Part shown: in pieces, positions 9,187 through 17,765 of the stretch
How the letters are laid out: every line of letters begins with the position of its first letter
Numbering within the stretch: the stretch's first letter is position 1
From: Streptomyces drozdowiczii
GTDB lineage: Bacteria > Actinomycetota > Actinomycetes > Streptomycetales > Streptomycetaceae
Direction: 5' to 3'
Assembly (NCBI RefSeq): GCF_026167665.1
Contig: NZ_CP098740.1
Span: 4,526,001-4,590,000 of the forward strand
DNA length: 64,000 nucleotides
Notes under the pieces: generated by a model
Database searches by the model: none
Seen by the model: the letters and a program-made list of their open reading frames with translations, nothing else
What the model was told of the DNA's origin: nothing
Program-made: the position numbers and the translations under genes

Positions 9187-9200
9187 TGGGAGCGCTCCCG
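9187..9200 (+). promoter_or_regulatory. CebR box abutting the bglC start codon
   Basis: TGGGAGCGCTCCCG matches the 14-bp CebR palindrome at 13 of 14 positions and ends one base before the bglC ATG (9202). Its GGGAG half also serves as the bglC ribosome-binding site, so a bound repressor could affect both transcription and initiation. Confidence 0.8.
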
Positions 9201-9201
9201 C

Positions 9202-10668
9202 ATGACTGCCGTACGACCTGACATCGCCCCGAAGCCGGCGCCCGAGGCCACCACCACGTTCCCCACGGGCTTCGTCTGGGGAGCGGCCACCGCCGCCTAC
9301 CAGGTCGAGGGTGCCGCCGCCGAGGACGGGCGCACGCCCTCCATCTGGGACACCTTCAGCCGTACCCCCGGCAAGGTCCGCAACGGCGACACCGGCGACA
9401 TCGCCGCCGACCACTACCACCGGTACCGCGACGACGTGGCCCTGATGAAGCAGCTGGGGCTGAAGGCGTACCGCTTCTCCATCTCCTGGTCCCGGGTCCA
9501 GCCCACCGGCCGCGGCCCCGCCGTCCAGCGCGGGCTCGACTTCTACCGCAAGCTCGTCGACGAGCTGCTCGAGGCCGGGATCAAGCCCGTCGCCACCCTC
9601 TACCACTGGGACCTGCCGCAGGAGCTGGAGGACGCGGGCGGCTGGCCGGAGCGCGCCACCGCCGAGCGGTTCGCGGACTACACCGCGATCATGGCCGGCG
9701 CCCTCGGCGACCGCGTCGGTACGTGGACCACCTTCAACGAGCCGTGGTGCTCGGCCTTCCTCGGCTACGGCTCCGGGGTGCACGCCCCCGGCCGCACCGA
9801 GGCGGCCTCCGCCCTCCGGGCGGCCCACCACCTCAACCTCGCCCATGGCCGGGCGATCGAGGTTCTGCGCGGGCAACTCCCCGCTGCCGCGCAGACCTCG
9901 GTCACCCTCAATCTCCACCAGGTCCGCCCGCTGACGCCGAGCCCCGAGGACGCGGACGCCGCCCGCCGCATCGACGCGGTCGGCAACCGGGTCTTCACCG
10001 GCCCGATGCTGCACGGCGCCTACCCGGAGGACCTGCTCACGGACACCGCGCACATCGTGGACTGGTCGAAGCTGGTCCAGGACGGCGACCTGGAGGCCAT
10101 CGCGCGCCCGGTCGACGTCCTCGGCATCAACTACTACACGCCGACCCTGGTCTCCACGCCCGCCGAGGGCGCGGGGGACACCCGCAACGACGGCCACGGC
10201 GCGAGCGACTACTCGCCCTGGCCCGGCTCCGAGCACGTCGCCTTCCACCTCGCCGACGGCAAGCCGACCACCGCCATGAACTGGTCCATCGACCCCAACG
10301 GGCTCTACAACCTGCTCATGGACGTCACCCGTGAGCACCCCGGTATCCCGCTCATGGTCACCGAGAACGGTGCCGCCTTCGACGACTACGTCTCGCCCGA
10401 GGGCCGGGTCCAGGACCCCGAGCGCATCGCCTACCTGCACGGCCACCTCGACGCCGTGCGGCGCGCGGTGGCCGACGGCGCGGACGTGCGCGGCTACTTC
10501 CTCTGGTCGCTGATGGACAACTTCGAGTGGGCGTACGGCTATTCGAAGCGGTTCGGCGCGGTGTACGTCGACTACGCCACCCAGCGCCGCATCCCGAAGG
10601 CGAGTGCCCACTGGTACGCCGACGTGATCCGCCGCCACGGCCTCCCGCCGCTGGAGGACCGCGCCTGA
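9202..10668 (+). CDS. bglC: GH1 beta-glucosidase
   Basis: A 488-residue cytoplasmic family 1 glycosidase. The acid/base Glu is in TFNEPW and the nucleophile Glu in VTENGAAF. The N-terminal [19 protein letters not shown] is the GH1 signature. It lacks a signal peptide, so it acts on imported cellobiose and cellotriose, giving glucose and removing the CebR inducer. ATG 9202 was chosen over the longer open frame because of its ribosome site. It is last in the ceb operon, with its own CebR box, and is followed by a strong terminator. Confidence 0.95.
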   Translation: MTAVRPDIAPKPAPEATTTFPTGFVWGAATAAYQVEGAAAEDGRTPSIWDTFSRTPGKVRNGDTGDIAADHYHRYRDDVALMKQLGLKAYRFSISWSRVQPTGRGPAVQRGLDFYRKLVDELLEAGIKPVATLYHWDLPQELEDAGGWPERATAERFADYTAIMAGALGDRVGTWTTFNEPWCSAFLGYGSGVHAPGRTEAASALRAAHHLNLAHGRAIEVLRGQLPAAAQTSVTLNLHQVRPLTPSPEDADAARRIDAVGNRVFTGPMLHGAYPEDLLTDTAHIVDWSKLVQDGDLEAIARPVDVLGINYYTPTLVSTPAEGAGDTRNDGHGASDYSPWPGSEHVAFHLADGKPTTAMNWSIDPNGLYNLLMDVTREHPGIPLMVTENGAAFDDYVSPEGRVQDPERIAYLHGHLDAVRRAVADGADVRGYFLWSLMDNFEWAYGYSKRFGAVYVDYATQRRIPKASAHWYADVIRRHGLPPLEDRA

Positions 10669-10687
10669 TCGCGTCCCCAGCCTCCTC

Positions 10688-10717
10688 CCGAGACCCGGCA
10701 TCCGTGCCGGGTCTCGG
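10688..10717 (+). terminator. Terminator of the ceb operon
   Basis: A perfect 13-bp stem (CCGAGACCCGGCA with TGCCGGGTCTCGG) and a TCCG loop begin 20 bases after the bglC stop. Confidence 0.8.
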
Positions 10718-10765
10718 CCCATTCGCCCCCCGGCCTGTGCGTTCCGCTTGACCACGCGCGTAGAG

Positions 10766-10779
10766 TGGGAGCGCTCCCA
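10766..10779 (+). promoter_or_regulatory. CebR box upstream of cebR
   Basis: A perfect TGGGAGCGCTCCCA stands 113 bases before the cebR start and overlaps a TAGAGT -10-like hexamer (10761-10766). It suggests autorepression. Confidence 0.8.
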
Positions 10780-10891
10780 TAAATGGAGCGGGGGAGCGGC
10801 CGACCGGTCCCGCAGAGTGTCAAGGGAACCAACGCCAGGACTTGGTTTGGTTATCCGACTGTGAGAAATTGACCGCGAACGGGAGGCAGCC

Positions 10892-11923
10892 ATGACGGCA
10901 GCGCGAGTACGGAGCGGGGGCCGGCCCACGCTCGAAGAGGTCGCGGCGCGGGCGGGGGTCGGGCGGGGCACGGCCTCGCGCGTCATCAACGGATCGCCCC
11001 GGGTCAGCGCCCACACCAGGGAGGCGGTCGAGGCCGCCGTCGCCGAACTGGGTTACGTGCCCAACCGCGCGGCCCGCGCGCTGGCCGGCAACCGCACGGA
11101 CGCCATCGCGCTCGTCGTGCCCGAGTCGGAGAGCCGCTTCTTCGCGGAGCCGTACTTCTCCGACATCGTGCGCGGGGTCGGCGCCGCCCTCGCCGACACG
11201 GAGATGCAGCTGCTGCTCACCCTCGTCGGCAGCGACCGCGAGCGCCGCCGGCTCGCGCAGTACCTCACCGCGCACCGCGTGGACGGCGTGCTGCTGGTCT
11301 CCGTGCACGCCGACGACCCGCTGCCCGACCTGCTCGAACAGCTCGGCATGCCCGCCGTGATGAACGGGCGCAGATCCGCCGCCGAGCCCCTTTCCTCCGT
11401 CGACTCGGACAACTTCGAGGGCGCCCGCAGCGCCGTGGAACACCTCGCGTCGCGCGGCCGCCGCTCCATCGCCACGATCACCGGCCGGCTCGACGTCTAC
11501 GCCTCCCAGAGCCGCCTGGACGGATACCGCCAGGCCGTCCGCGACGCGGGCCTGGAGCCCGACGAGCGGCTGATCGCCCCCGCCGACTTCTCCGAGGAGG
11601 GCGGCGCCCAGGCCATGCGCGACCTGCTCGCCCGCCGCCCCGACGTGGACGCCGTCTTCGCCGCGTCCGACGTGATGGCCGCCGGCGCCCGCCAGGTGCT
11701 GCGCGAGGCCGGCCGCCGCATCCCGGACGACGTCGCCCTCATCGGCTTCGACGACTCGGCCGTGGCCCGCCACATGGACCCGGCCCTCACCAGCGTGCGC
11801 CAGCCGATCGAGGAGATGGGCCGCACGATGACCCGGGTGCTGCTCGACATGATCGCGGGGGAGAACGCGGACCGGGCGCAGATCGTGCTGCCGACCGAGC
11901 TGGTGGTCCGCGACTCGTCGTGA
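10892..11923 (+). CDS. cebR: LacI-family cellobiose-responsive repressor
   Basis: A 343-residue regulator with an N-terminal helix-turn-helix (TLEEVAARAGVGRGTASRVI) and hinge, followed by a periplasmic-binding-protein-like sensor domain (about 70-340). ATG 10892 follows GGGAGG. The adjacent cebEFG-bglC genes and three copies of the CebR palindrome identify it as the cellobiose repressor. In plant-associated streptomycetes the same system links cellobiose to virulence or development; nothing here shows that directly. Confidence 0.93.
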   Translation: MTAARVRSGGRPTLEEVAARAGVGRGTASRVINGSPRVSAHTREAVEAAVAELGYVPNRAARALAGNRTDAIALVVPESESRFFAEPYFSDIVRGVGAALADTEMQLLLTLVGSDRERRRLAQYLTAHRVDGVLLVSVHADDPLPDLLEQLGMPAVMNGRRSAAEPLSSVDSDNFEGARSAVEHLASRGRRSIATITGRLDVYASQSRLDGYRQAVRDAGLEPDERLIAPADFSEEGGAQAMRDLLARRPDVDAVFAASDVMAAGARQVLREAGRRIPDDVALIGFDDSAVARHMDPALTSVRQPIEEMGRTMTRVLLDMIAGENADRAQIVLPTELVVRDSS

Positions 11924-11979
11924 GCCCGGCTTGCCGCAACTCGGTTTCCCCGGGGCCCACTTCGAGTAGCTTCGGAGGT

Positions 11980-12597
11980 GTGGACCCTTCTCTGACCGCT
12001 CTGATCGTCGCCGTGGTGGGGGTGGCGGGCACCCTGGTGTCCGGCGTGATGGCGCACCGCGGCGCGCTGCGGGCCAAGACGGTGGAGCTCGACCGTGCGG
12101 AGCGGCTGCGCCGGGAGGAGCTGCTGGCGGACGAGCGCCGCGAGAACCTTGCCGTACGGCGCGCCTCGTACGCGGTGTTCAACCAGCGCCTGCGGCAGTT
12201 CCACTCCGTCCTGTCGAAGGACTACTTCGCCCTCGCCGCCGGGGAGGCGCGCCCCGAACGGAGCCAGGAGCGGGAGGAGCCCCGCCGCGTCCTGCGCGAT
12301 GTGTACGCCGAGGCGCAGATGGTCATCGGCGACGAGGTGCTGACCGTGGCGGGCGGCGTCGTGCACCAACTGCACCGCATCCACGCCCTGCTGGGCCGCC
12401 ACGAACGAGGAGAGGCGGCCGACGAGCCCCTGGAGGAGATCAGGGAATCGCTGGAGCGCGCCTCGGAGGGCCTGTACGAGGTACGGCAGACGATGCGCCG
12501 GGACCTGGGCGTCTCGGCGCTCCCGGTCACCCGGCCCGACGGCTACGGTGCCCCCGCGACGCGGGCGCCGGACGGCGAACGGAGGAGCGCACCATGA
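11980..12597 (+). CDS. Small membrane-anchored coiled-coil-like protein of unknown function
   Basis: About 205 residues: one N-terminal transmembrane helix (TALIVAVVGVAGTLVSGVMA, about 5-25) followed by a highly charged helical region rich in Arg and Glu, probably cytoplasmic. The GTG at 11980 is preceded at very short distance by GGAGGT. A TAGCTT hexamer about eight bases upstream of the expected start point suggests a leaderless message. The longer frame from 11920 lacks support. It overlaps the DUF397 gene by ATGA, so the two are translationally coupled. I do not recognise a function. DUF397 genes more often follow an XRE-type regulator, so this pairing is unusual. Confidence 0.65.
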   Translation: MDPSLTALIVAVVGVAGTLVSGVMAHRGALRAKTVELDRAERLRREELLADERRENLAVRRASYAVFNQRLRQFHSVLSKDYFALAAGEARPERSQEREEPRRVLRDVYAEAQMVIGDEVLTVAGGVVHQLHRIHALLGRHERGEAADEPLEEIRESLERASEGLYEVRQTMRRDLGVSALPVTRPDGYGAPATRAPDGERRSAP

Positions 12598-12800
12598 CCC
12601 CGCACTGGACCAGGTCCAGCTACTGCGACTCGGCTGGCCCCGACTGCGTCGAGGTGGCACTGCCCTCCGGCCCCGGGGCGGCGGTCCGCCTGCGCGACTC
12701 CAAGACCCCGGCCCGCCCCGCGCTCGCCTTCGAGCCGGGCGCCTGGTCGGAGTTCGTCGGTCAGGTCGGCCGGGCGACCGTCTTCTCCAGCAGCTCCTGA
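12594..12800 (+). CDS. DUF397 domain protein
   Basis: A 68-residue protein with the DUF397 signature (WTRSSYCDSAGPDCVEVA, then VRLRDSKTP and W at the end). Families of this type are abundant in Streptomyces and usually stand next to helix-turn-helix regulators; their function is poorly known. GGAGGAG lies upstream. The 3' end overlaps the convergent MarR gene by 40 bases. Confidence 0.85.
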   Translation: MTPHWTRSSYCDSAGPDCVEVALPSGPGAAVRLRDSKTPARPALAFEPGAWSEFVGQVGRATVFSSSS

Positions 12801-13192
12801 AGGGCCCGCTGCCCTCCCGGGCCGAGCCCGGCCAGCGGTGAGTCCTCGGCGAGGAGTTCCAGCAGCCGTGCGCGTACGCCGGTGCCCTCGGGCGTCAGTA
12901 CGAGGTGCCGGGCGCGCCGGTCGGTGGGGTGCGGGCGGCGTTCGACCAGGCCCCGCTTCTCCAGCTTGTCGACGACGAAGGTGGCGTTGGACGGCTCGCA
13001 GCTCATGCGCTCGGCCAGTTCGCGCATGGTCATCGGCCCGGTCATCTCCCGCAGCGCCGTGGCCTGGGCCGCGGTGAGGCCGAGGTGGACGGCGCGCTTG
13101 CGTACGTGATCGGCGATCCGGGCGGCCAGCCCGTTCACCAGCCCGCACAGCTCACGCTCGGCGGCGGCCTGTGCTTCGGGGGGTGTCGTCAT
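12761..13192 (-). CDS. MarR-family transcriptional regulator
   Basis: A 143-residue winged-helix protein: LGLTAAQATALREM, the recognition region MRELAERMSCEPSNATFVVDKLE, and the wing KRGLVERRPHPTDRRAR typical of MarR. It is divergent from the MBL-fold hydrolase gene, with an AT-rich 107-base gap holding inverted repeats. It probably represses itself and the hydrolase, with release by a small ligand. Confidence 0.88.
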   Translation of the reverse strand: MTTPPEAQAAAERELCGLVNGLAARIADHVRKRAVHLGLTAAQATALREMTGPMTMRELAERMSCEPSNATFVVDKLEKRGLVERRPHPTDRRARHLVLTPEGTGVRARLLELLAEDSPLAGLGPGGQRALQELLEKTVARPT

Positions 13193-13218
13193 GGACTCAC
13201 TCTAGCAAGTCCATCAAG

Positions 13219-13237
13219 CAAGAATAATTACAACTTG
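13219..13237. promoter_or_regulatory. Candidate MarR operator in the divergent gap
   Basis: CAAG, 11 AT-rich bases, then CTTG form an inverted repeat; a wider TCAAG/CTTGA pair overlaps it (13214-13238). Its AT richness contrasts with the surrounding DNA. Assignment to the MarR protein rests on position. Confidence 0.45.
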
Positions 13238-13299
13238 AATGTTTCTAGTTCGATGCTTACGGTGGCCCCGTCACACAGCGACGAACGAGGAGCGACGCC

Positions 13300-14124
13300 A
13301 TGACGGACCCCACCACCCTGCGTCTGGGCGACACCACGGTGTCCTTCGTGCCGGACGGGGTGATCCAGGGCCGCCCGACCGCCTGGCTGCCGGACAGCAC
13401 CGACGCCTTCTGGGCGGCCCGCCCGGAGTACCTGGACGCCTCCGGGTACCTGGTCGCGAGCGTCGGCGGTCTCCTGGTGGAGCACGGCGACCGCGCCCTC
13501 CTGATCGACGCGGGCTTCGGCCCGCACACGCTCCCGGCGGACCCGGCCACCCCCAACGGCGCCATGCGCGGCGGCGACCTCCCGGCCTCCCTGGCCGCGC
13601 TCGGCCGGACCCCGGATTGCATCGAGGCCGTCGCCTTCAGCCACCTCCACCCGGACCACACGGGCTGGGCCACCCACGAACGGCTCTTCGCCCGCGCCGC
13701 ATACCTGGTGGCGGAAGCGGAATGGGCCGCCCGCGAGCCCGGCGACGGCCTGGACGCCCTCGCGCCCCACGTCCGTACGGTGGCCGACGGCCAGGAGGTC
13801 TTCCCCGGCGTCCGGGCCCGGGTCACCGCCGGACACACCGCGGGCCACACGGAGTTCGTCATCACGGGCGGCGGGCGGCGCCTGATCGCCTTCGGGGACT
13901 CGCTGCACTCACCGGTCCAGGTGGACCGGCCCGAGTGGTCCTGCGTCTACGACCACGACCCGGCCGCCTCCGCCGAGCACCGCCGCCGCCTCGTCGCCGA
14001 GCTGGCGGAGCCCGGCACGCTGGCCTTCGGCATCCACTTCGCGGACAGGGCCTTCGGCCGGGTCGTAGCGGGCGGCGAGGGACCGGCCTGGCGGCCCCTG
14101 GACGCCGCCGACGGGCTCGCGTAG
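13300..14124 (+). CDS. MBL-fold metallo-hydrolase
   Basis: A 274-residue metallo-beta-lactamase-fold protein. The metal site is visible: HLHPDHTGW (HxHxDH), GHTAGHTEF, FGDSLHS and a late His in GIHFAD. There is no signal peptide, so it is cytoplasmic. This subgroup includes lactonase-like and other hydrolases; the substrate cannot be told. It is probably controlled by the divergent MarR protein and followed by a long hairpin. Confidence 0.85.
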   Translation: MTDPTTLRLGDTTVSFVPDGVIQGRPTAWLPDSTDAFWAARPEYLDASGYLVASVGGLLVEHGDRALLIDAGFGPHTLPADPATPNGAMRGGDLPASLAALGRTPDCIEAVAFSHLHPDHTGWATHERLFARAAYLVAEAEWAAREPGDGLDALAPHVRTVADGQEVFPGVRARVTAGHTAGHTEFVITGGGRRLIAFGDSLHSPVQVDRPEWSCVYDHDPAASAEHRRRLVAELAEPGTLAFGIHFADRAFGRVVAGGEGPAWRPLDAADGLA

Positions 14125-14137
14125 AGCCGGGAAACGC

Positions 14138-14174
14138 ATCAGCCCCCGACCTGTCTCACAGGTCGGGGGCTGAT
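14138..14174. terminator. Strong bidirectional terminator
   Basis: A perfect 17-bp stem with a CTC loop separates the hydrolase gene (+) from tRNA-His (-), ending both transcripts. Confidence 0.85.
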
Positions 14175-14181
14175 CCTCAAG

Positions 14182-14255
14182 GGTGAGTAACGGGACTCGA
14201 ACCCGCGACATCCTGGACCACAACCAGGTGCTCTACCATCTGAGCTATACCCACC
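14182..14255 (-). tRNA. tRNA-His (anticodon GTG)
   Basis: The minus strand folds as a cloverleaf: extra G(-1) with acceptor GTGGGTA, pairing to TACTCAC and C73; D arm GCTC...GAGC; anticodon loop TTGTGGT on a CCTGG/CCAGG stem; and T arm with TTCGAGT. The G(-1):C73 pair is diagnostic for tRNA-His. No CCA is encoded. Confidence 0.95.
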
Positions 14256-14369
14256 ACGTCCGGGCGTTTCCGACCGGCCGAGAAAAAGTGTACAGGGTCC
14301 GGGAGGGTGCTCGCGCACTCATTGCCCGGCGGGCGGTCGCGGCCCCCGGAAGGGCCGTGACCAGCGCCT

Positions 14370-14972
14370 TCAGGCGCGGGGCCGCGAGACCCGCGCGGCC
14401 GCAGCCTTCGCCTGCTCGGAATCCGGGCCGGGCTGCGGGACGAAGACCGCCTCGCGGTAATACCGCAGCTCTGTGATCGAGTCGCGGATGTCGGCGAGCG
14501 CCCGGTGGTTGCCGTTCTTCTCCGGGCTGTTGAAGTACGCCCTCGGGTACCAGCGGCGGGACAGCTCCTTGATGGAGGAGACGTCCACGATCCGGTAGTG
14601 GAGGTAGCCCTCCAGCAGCGGCATGTCCCGGGACAGGAAGCCGCGGTCGGTGCCGACCGAGTTCCCGCACAGGGGCGCCTTGCCCGGCTCCTTCACGTGC
14701 TCGCGGACATAGGCGAGGACCTGCTCCTCGGCGTCGGCCAGCGTGGTGCCGCCGGCCAGCTCGTCGAGGAGGCCCGAGGCGGTGTGCATCTGCCGCACCA
14801 CCTCGGGCATGGTCTCCAGCGCCGCGTCCGGCGGGCGGATCACGATGTCCACCCCTTCGCCGAGCACGTTCAGCTCCGAGTCGGTGACCAGTGCGGCCAC
14901 CTCGATGAGTGCGTCCTCCGCCAACGAGAGCCCGGTCATCTCGCAGTCGATCCACACCATGCGGTCGTTCAT
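14370..14972 (-). CDS. orn: Oligoribonuclease
   Basis: A 200-residue 3'-to-5' exonuclease of the DEDD family that degrades short RNA oligomers. Visible motifs are WIDCEMTGL (Exo I, D and E), the central [11 protein letters not shown] region, and [12 protein letters not shown] (Exo III, H and D). ATG 14972 is the usual start for this family; a GTG three codons upstream (14981) lies inside the ribosome-site region. It starts 10 bases after the adpA stop in the same direction, the arrangement known in S. griseus, where ornA follows adpA. Confidence 0.95.
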   Translation of the reverse strand: MNDRMVWIDCEMTGLSLAEDALIEVAALVTDSELNVLGEGVDIVIRPPDAALETMPEVVRQMHTASGLLDELAGGTTLADAEEQVLAYVREHVKEPGKAPLCGNSVGTDRGFLSRDMPLLEGYLHYRIVDVSSIKELSRRWYPRAYFNSPEKNGNHRALADIRDSITELRYYREAVFVPQPGPDSEQAKAAAARVSRPRA

Positions 14973-14982
14973 GGGCTCCACC

Positions 14983-16184
14983 CTACGGGGCGCTCCGCTG
15001 CCCGGGCAGGGCCGGGCGCCCCGCGGCGAACACGTCGGTGCCCGCCTTCGCGTCCAGCGCCGCGGGTGCGGCGCCGGACGGGCCGGGGACGGCGGTACGG
15101 CGGCTCTGGGCGTTGCCCTGGGCGGGCACCGCCACCTCCGTCACCATGACCGGCTCCGGCACCCCGCCCTGCGGACGGCGGGCCCGGTAGGCGGCCCGGT
15201 ACGCGGCGGGGAGGAGCCGAGCTGGCGGCGGAAGTGCCCGCGCAGCGCGACCGGCGAGCGGAAGCCGCAGCGGCCCGCGACCTCGTCCACCGAGTAGTCC
15301 GACGTCTCCAGGAGGCGCTGCGCCTGAAGCACCCGCTGGGTGATCAGCCACTGGAGCGGTGCGCTGCCCGTCAGCGAGCGGAACCTCCGGTCGAAGGTCC
15401 GCCGGCTCATGTAGGCGCGCGCGGCCAGCGTCTCCACGTCGAACTGCTCGTGCAGATGCTCCAGCGCCCAGGCGACGACCTCGGCGAGCGGGTCGGAGCC
15501 GATCTCCTCAGGTAAAGACCTGTCGAGGTAGCGCTCCTGACCGCCACTGCGCCGGGGCGGCACGACGAGCCGGCGGGCGAGTGCCCCGGCGGCCTCCGTG
15601 CCGTGGTCCGAGCGGACTATGTGCAGACACAGGTCGATGCCGGCCGCCGTCCCGGCGGAGGTCAGCACGTCCCCGTCGTCCACGAACAGCTCGCGCGGGT
15701 CGACGTGCACCGACGGATAGCGCTTGGCCAGCGTCGGTGCGTACATCCAGTGGGTGGTGGCCGGGCGGCCGTCCAGCAGCCCGGCGGCGGCGAGCACGAA
15801 GGCCCCCGTGCACAGGCCGACGATGCGGGCGCCCTCCTCGTGGGCGCGGCGCAGCGCGTCCAGCGCCTCCATGGGCGGCGGCGAGGTGATCGAGCGCCAG
15901 GCGGGCACCACGACGGTGCCGGCCCTGCTGATCGCCTCCAGCCCGTAGGGCGCGGTCAGTTCGAGTCCTCCGGTGGTGCGCAGCGGTCCCTCTTCACCGC
16001 TGCACACGAGCAACCGGTAGCGCGGAACTCCCGCGTCCTGGCGGTCGATTCCGAACACCGACAGCGGGATGGAGCTCTCGAAGATGGGGCCACCGCTGAA
16101 GAGCAGGACGGCGACGACTTCCCGGCGTCGTCTTCCGCCCAGCTTCCTTACAGCCTCCGTTGCGGTGGCGGAGTCCTGGCTCAT
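14983..16184 (-). CDS. adpA: AdpA, AraC-family master regulator of development (single-base frameshift near the C-terminus)
   Basis: An N-terminal DJ-1/PfpI-like dimerisation domain (about 20-190, [17 protein letters not shown]) precedes a C-terminal AraC DNA-binding domain with two helix-turn-helices ([34 protein letters not shown]). In Streptomyces AdpA controls sporulation and secondary metabolism. The frame as written ends early at 15141 with an unrelated tail. Adding one C to the C4 run at 15208-15211 (coding strand) restores [16 protein letters not shown] and extends it to 14983, about 400 residues, the normal AdpA length. Sequence error is therefore likelier than mutation. A rare TTA codon (15513-15515) lies between the domains, so translation should need the bldA tRNA. 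Confidence 0.93.
15513..15515 (-). other. TTA codon in adpA (bldA dependence)
   Basis: The codon for Leu in DRSLPEEIG is TTA. TTA is very rare in Streptomyces, and its presence at this spot in adpA is the known basis for bldA control of development. Confidence 0.9.
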
Positions 16185-17097
16185 GACGCTAAGCCCCCCT
16201 CGGTGTTCGCGTCTTCCTGGTCCTGACGGGCCTGTCGCACCTGCACATGTCCCCTCGGTCGTGCACGAGTCCCTGGCCTGAGACGCCCAAGATCGAATCT
16301 ACTGCGTCCCGTGGTGCCGTCGTGACAAGTTCACCAACCGGCTCATTGTCGACAAGGCAACCTGGCGGGAAGCGTTCGATCACGAAGCGTTTCACTCGCG
16401 GCCCGTGCAGGGAAGTGCGTCCGGCGTTCATGGCCCGTCCCCATTGGGCGGAAGCGTACCGGTCGGTCTCTTCCTGCCTGGTGGCAAGGGGGTTGATCGG
16501 CCATTTCGACAAGGAATCGACCGGTCCTTGAAGTTGGCTGAAAATGTACGGTCGCGTGTGCGGAAATCAGTCGTTCTACCGGCGCACAACCCGGGGCGCC
16601 CGACCGCCCCCGCACGCCCCCTCGCCGGGGCCGGCGGCCCCGCCGACGGGTTCGGCGGCCCCGGCCCGGGGGCGGTTCGGGCGGGCAGCCGAATACCGCT
16701 CCACCGGCCGCCCCCGGAGCAGACCGCGCGGTGGGTTCCGGACGGACCCGGCGAGCCGGTCGGCTCCCCCGGAAGGGTGGGTTCCGCTCCTCGTGGGCGA
16801 CGCCCCGGGACCGTCCGCGCGGACCCGTCCGGGGCGGCCCCGCCGGGCGTCGCAAGGGGCCGGGGCGGCGGCCCGTACGTCTGTGTAGAGGGCAACCGGC
16901 ATTGCCATGAGGGCCCCGTCTCGGGCATGCTCCGGAAAACGCCGCACGCGCCGTGCGCGGGGCGGGCAATGGAGGAGTGGGGCCGTACCCTTGGGGGTAA
17001 GGGGTTGGGAAGATGATTCCCGGACACCACGACACCGCCCGCTGACGCACCTTCCCACGTCGCTCTCCTCACGAGGACTCTCTTCGCCGAGACACCG
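16185..17097. promoter_or_regulatory. Long divergent intergenic region between adpA and a universal stress gene
   Basis: These 913 bases hold no convincing gene; the open frames are overlapping shadows without ribosome sites. A TAGATT -10-like hexamer for adpA reads leftwards at 16296-16301. The next gene's promoter should lie near 16960-17060, where TACCCT and G-rich repeats occur. Unusually long adpA upstream regions are known in Streptomyces and bind several regulators. I could not assign individual operators. Confidence 0.5.
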
Positions 17098-17619
17098 ATG
17101 GCCGGTCACGAAATCCCCGAACCCGCGGACCGCAAGCAGGTAGCCGACCCCTTGTCGGACCCGCTGGCGGCCGAACAAGCGCGCCGTCCGTGCGACCCCG
17201 CCTTCCGGCATGGGGTCGTCGTCGGCTTCGACGGCTCGACCTCCAGCGAGCGGGCCCTCGCCTATGCGATCGGCATGTCCCGGAGGACGGGCTCCGGTCT
17301 GATCATCGTCCATGTCGCCAACCGGCTGCCGACCACGGTCTGGGCGGGCTGCGAGCCCCCCGTCTTCGTGGACGTGCCGGACCACCGCACCGAGGTCCTG
17401 GGCCTGGAGCTGGCCTGCGCGGACTACCTCGCCGAGGTGCCCTGGGTGCTCGTGGAGCGCGGCGGGGACATCTGCCACGAGCTGGAGGAGGTCGGCCGGG
17501 AGTACTCGGCGGACGCCATCGTGGTGGGCTCCACGCACGGCCTGGTGGGCAAGATCTTCGGCTCGGTGGCCGGCCGCCTGGCCCGCCGCGCCCAGCGGCC
17601 GGTCGTGGTCATCCCGTAG
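17098..17619 (+). CDS. Universal stress protein (UspA family)
   Basis: A 173-residue cytoplasmic protein with one Usp domain (about 38-173). The N-terminal strand VVVGFDGSTSSERAL binds the nucleotide phosphate region. The C-terminal glycine-rich loop is GSTHGLVGKIFGS, a shortened variant of the usual Gx2Gx9GS ATP loop, so ATP binding may be altered. The ribosome site is weak. It probably takes part in dormancy or stress responses, but the exact role is unknown. Confidence 0.88.
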   Translation: MAGHEIPEPADRKQVADPLSDPLAAEQARRPCDPAFRHGVVVGFDGSTSSERALAYAIGMSRRTGSGLIIVHVANRLPTTVWAGCEPPVFVDVPDHRTEVLGLELACADYLAEVPWVLVERGGDICHELEEVGREYSADAIVVGSTHGLVGKIFGSVAGRLARRAQRPVVVIP

Positions 17620-17720
17620 CCCGGAGGCCCGCCGGGGGCCGGTGGCCTCAACTCGCCTGTGGAAAACGCTGCATGGGCCCTTCCCGGCCGCTGCGGGGCC
17701 GTTTCCGGCCTGTACGCGGA

Positions 17721-17749
17721 AGGCCCCGCGGTCACCGACCGCGGGGCCT
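17721..17749. terminator. Bidirectional terminator between the Usp gene and glmS
   Basis: A perfect 13-bp stem (AGGCCCCGCGGTC with its complement) and an ACC loop lie between convergent genes. Confidence 0.85.
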
Positions 17750-17765
17750 CGCGTGCGCAACGTGA

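Noticed and set aside
14182..14255. tRNA-His as an attachment site of an integrated element
   Set aside because: No integrase gene and no duplicated tRNA end were seen; flanking genes are ordinary core genes.
16343..17072. Overlapping frames in the adpA upstream region as genes
   Set aside because: Three mutually overlapping frames of low complexity, none with a ribosome site or recognisable domain.
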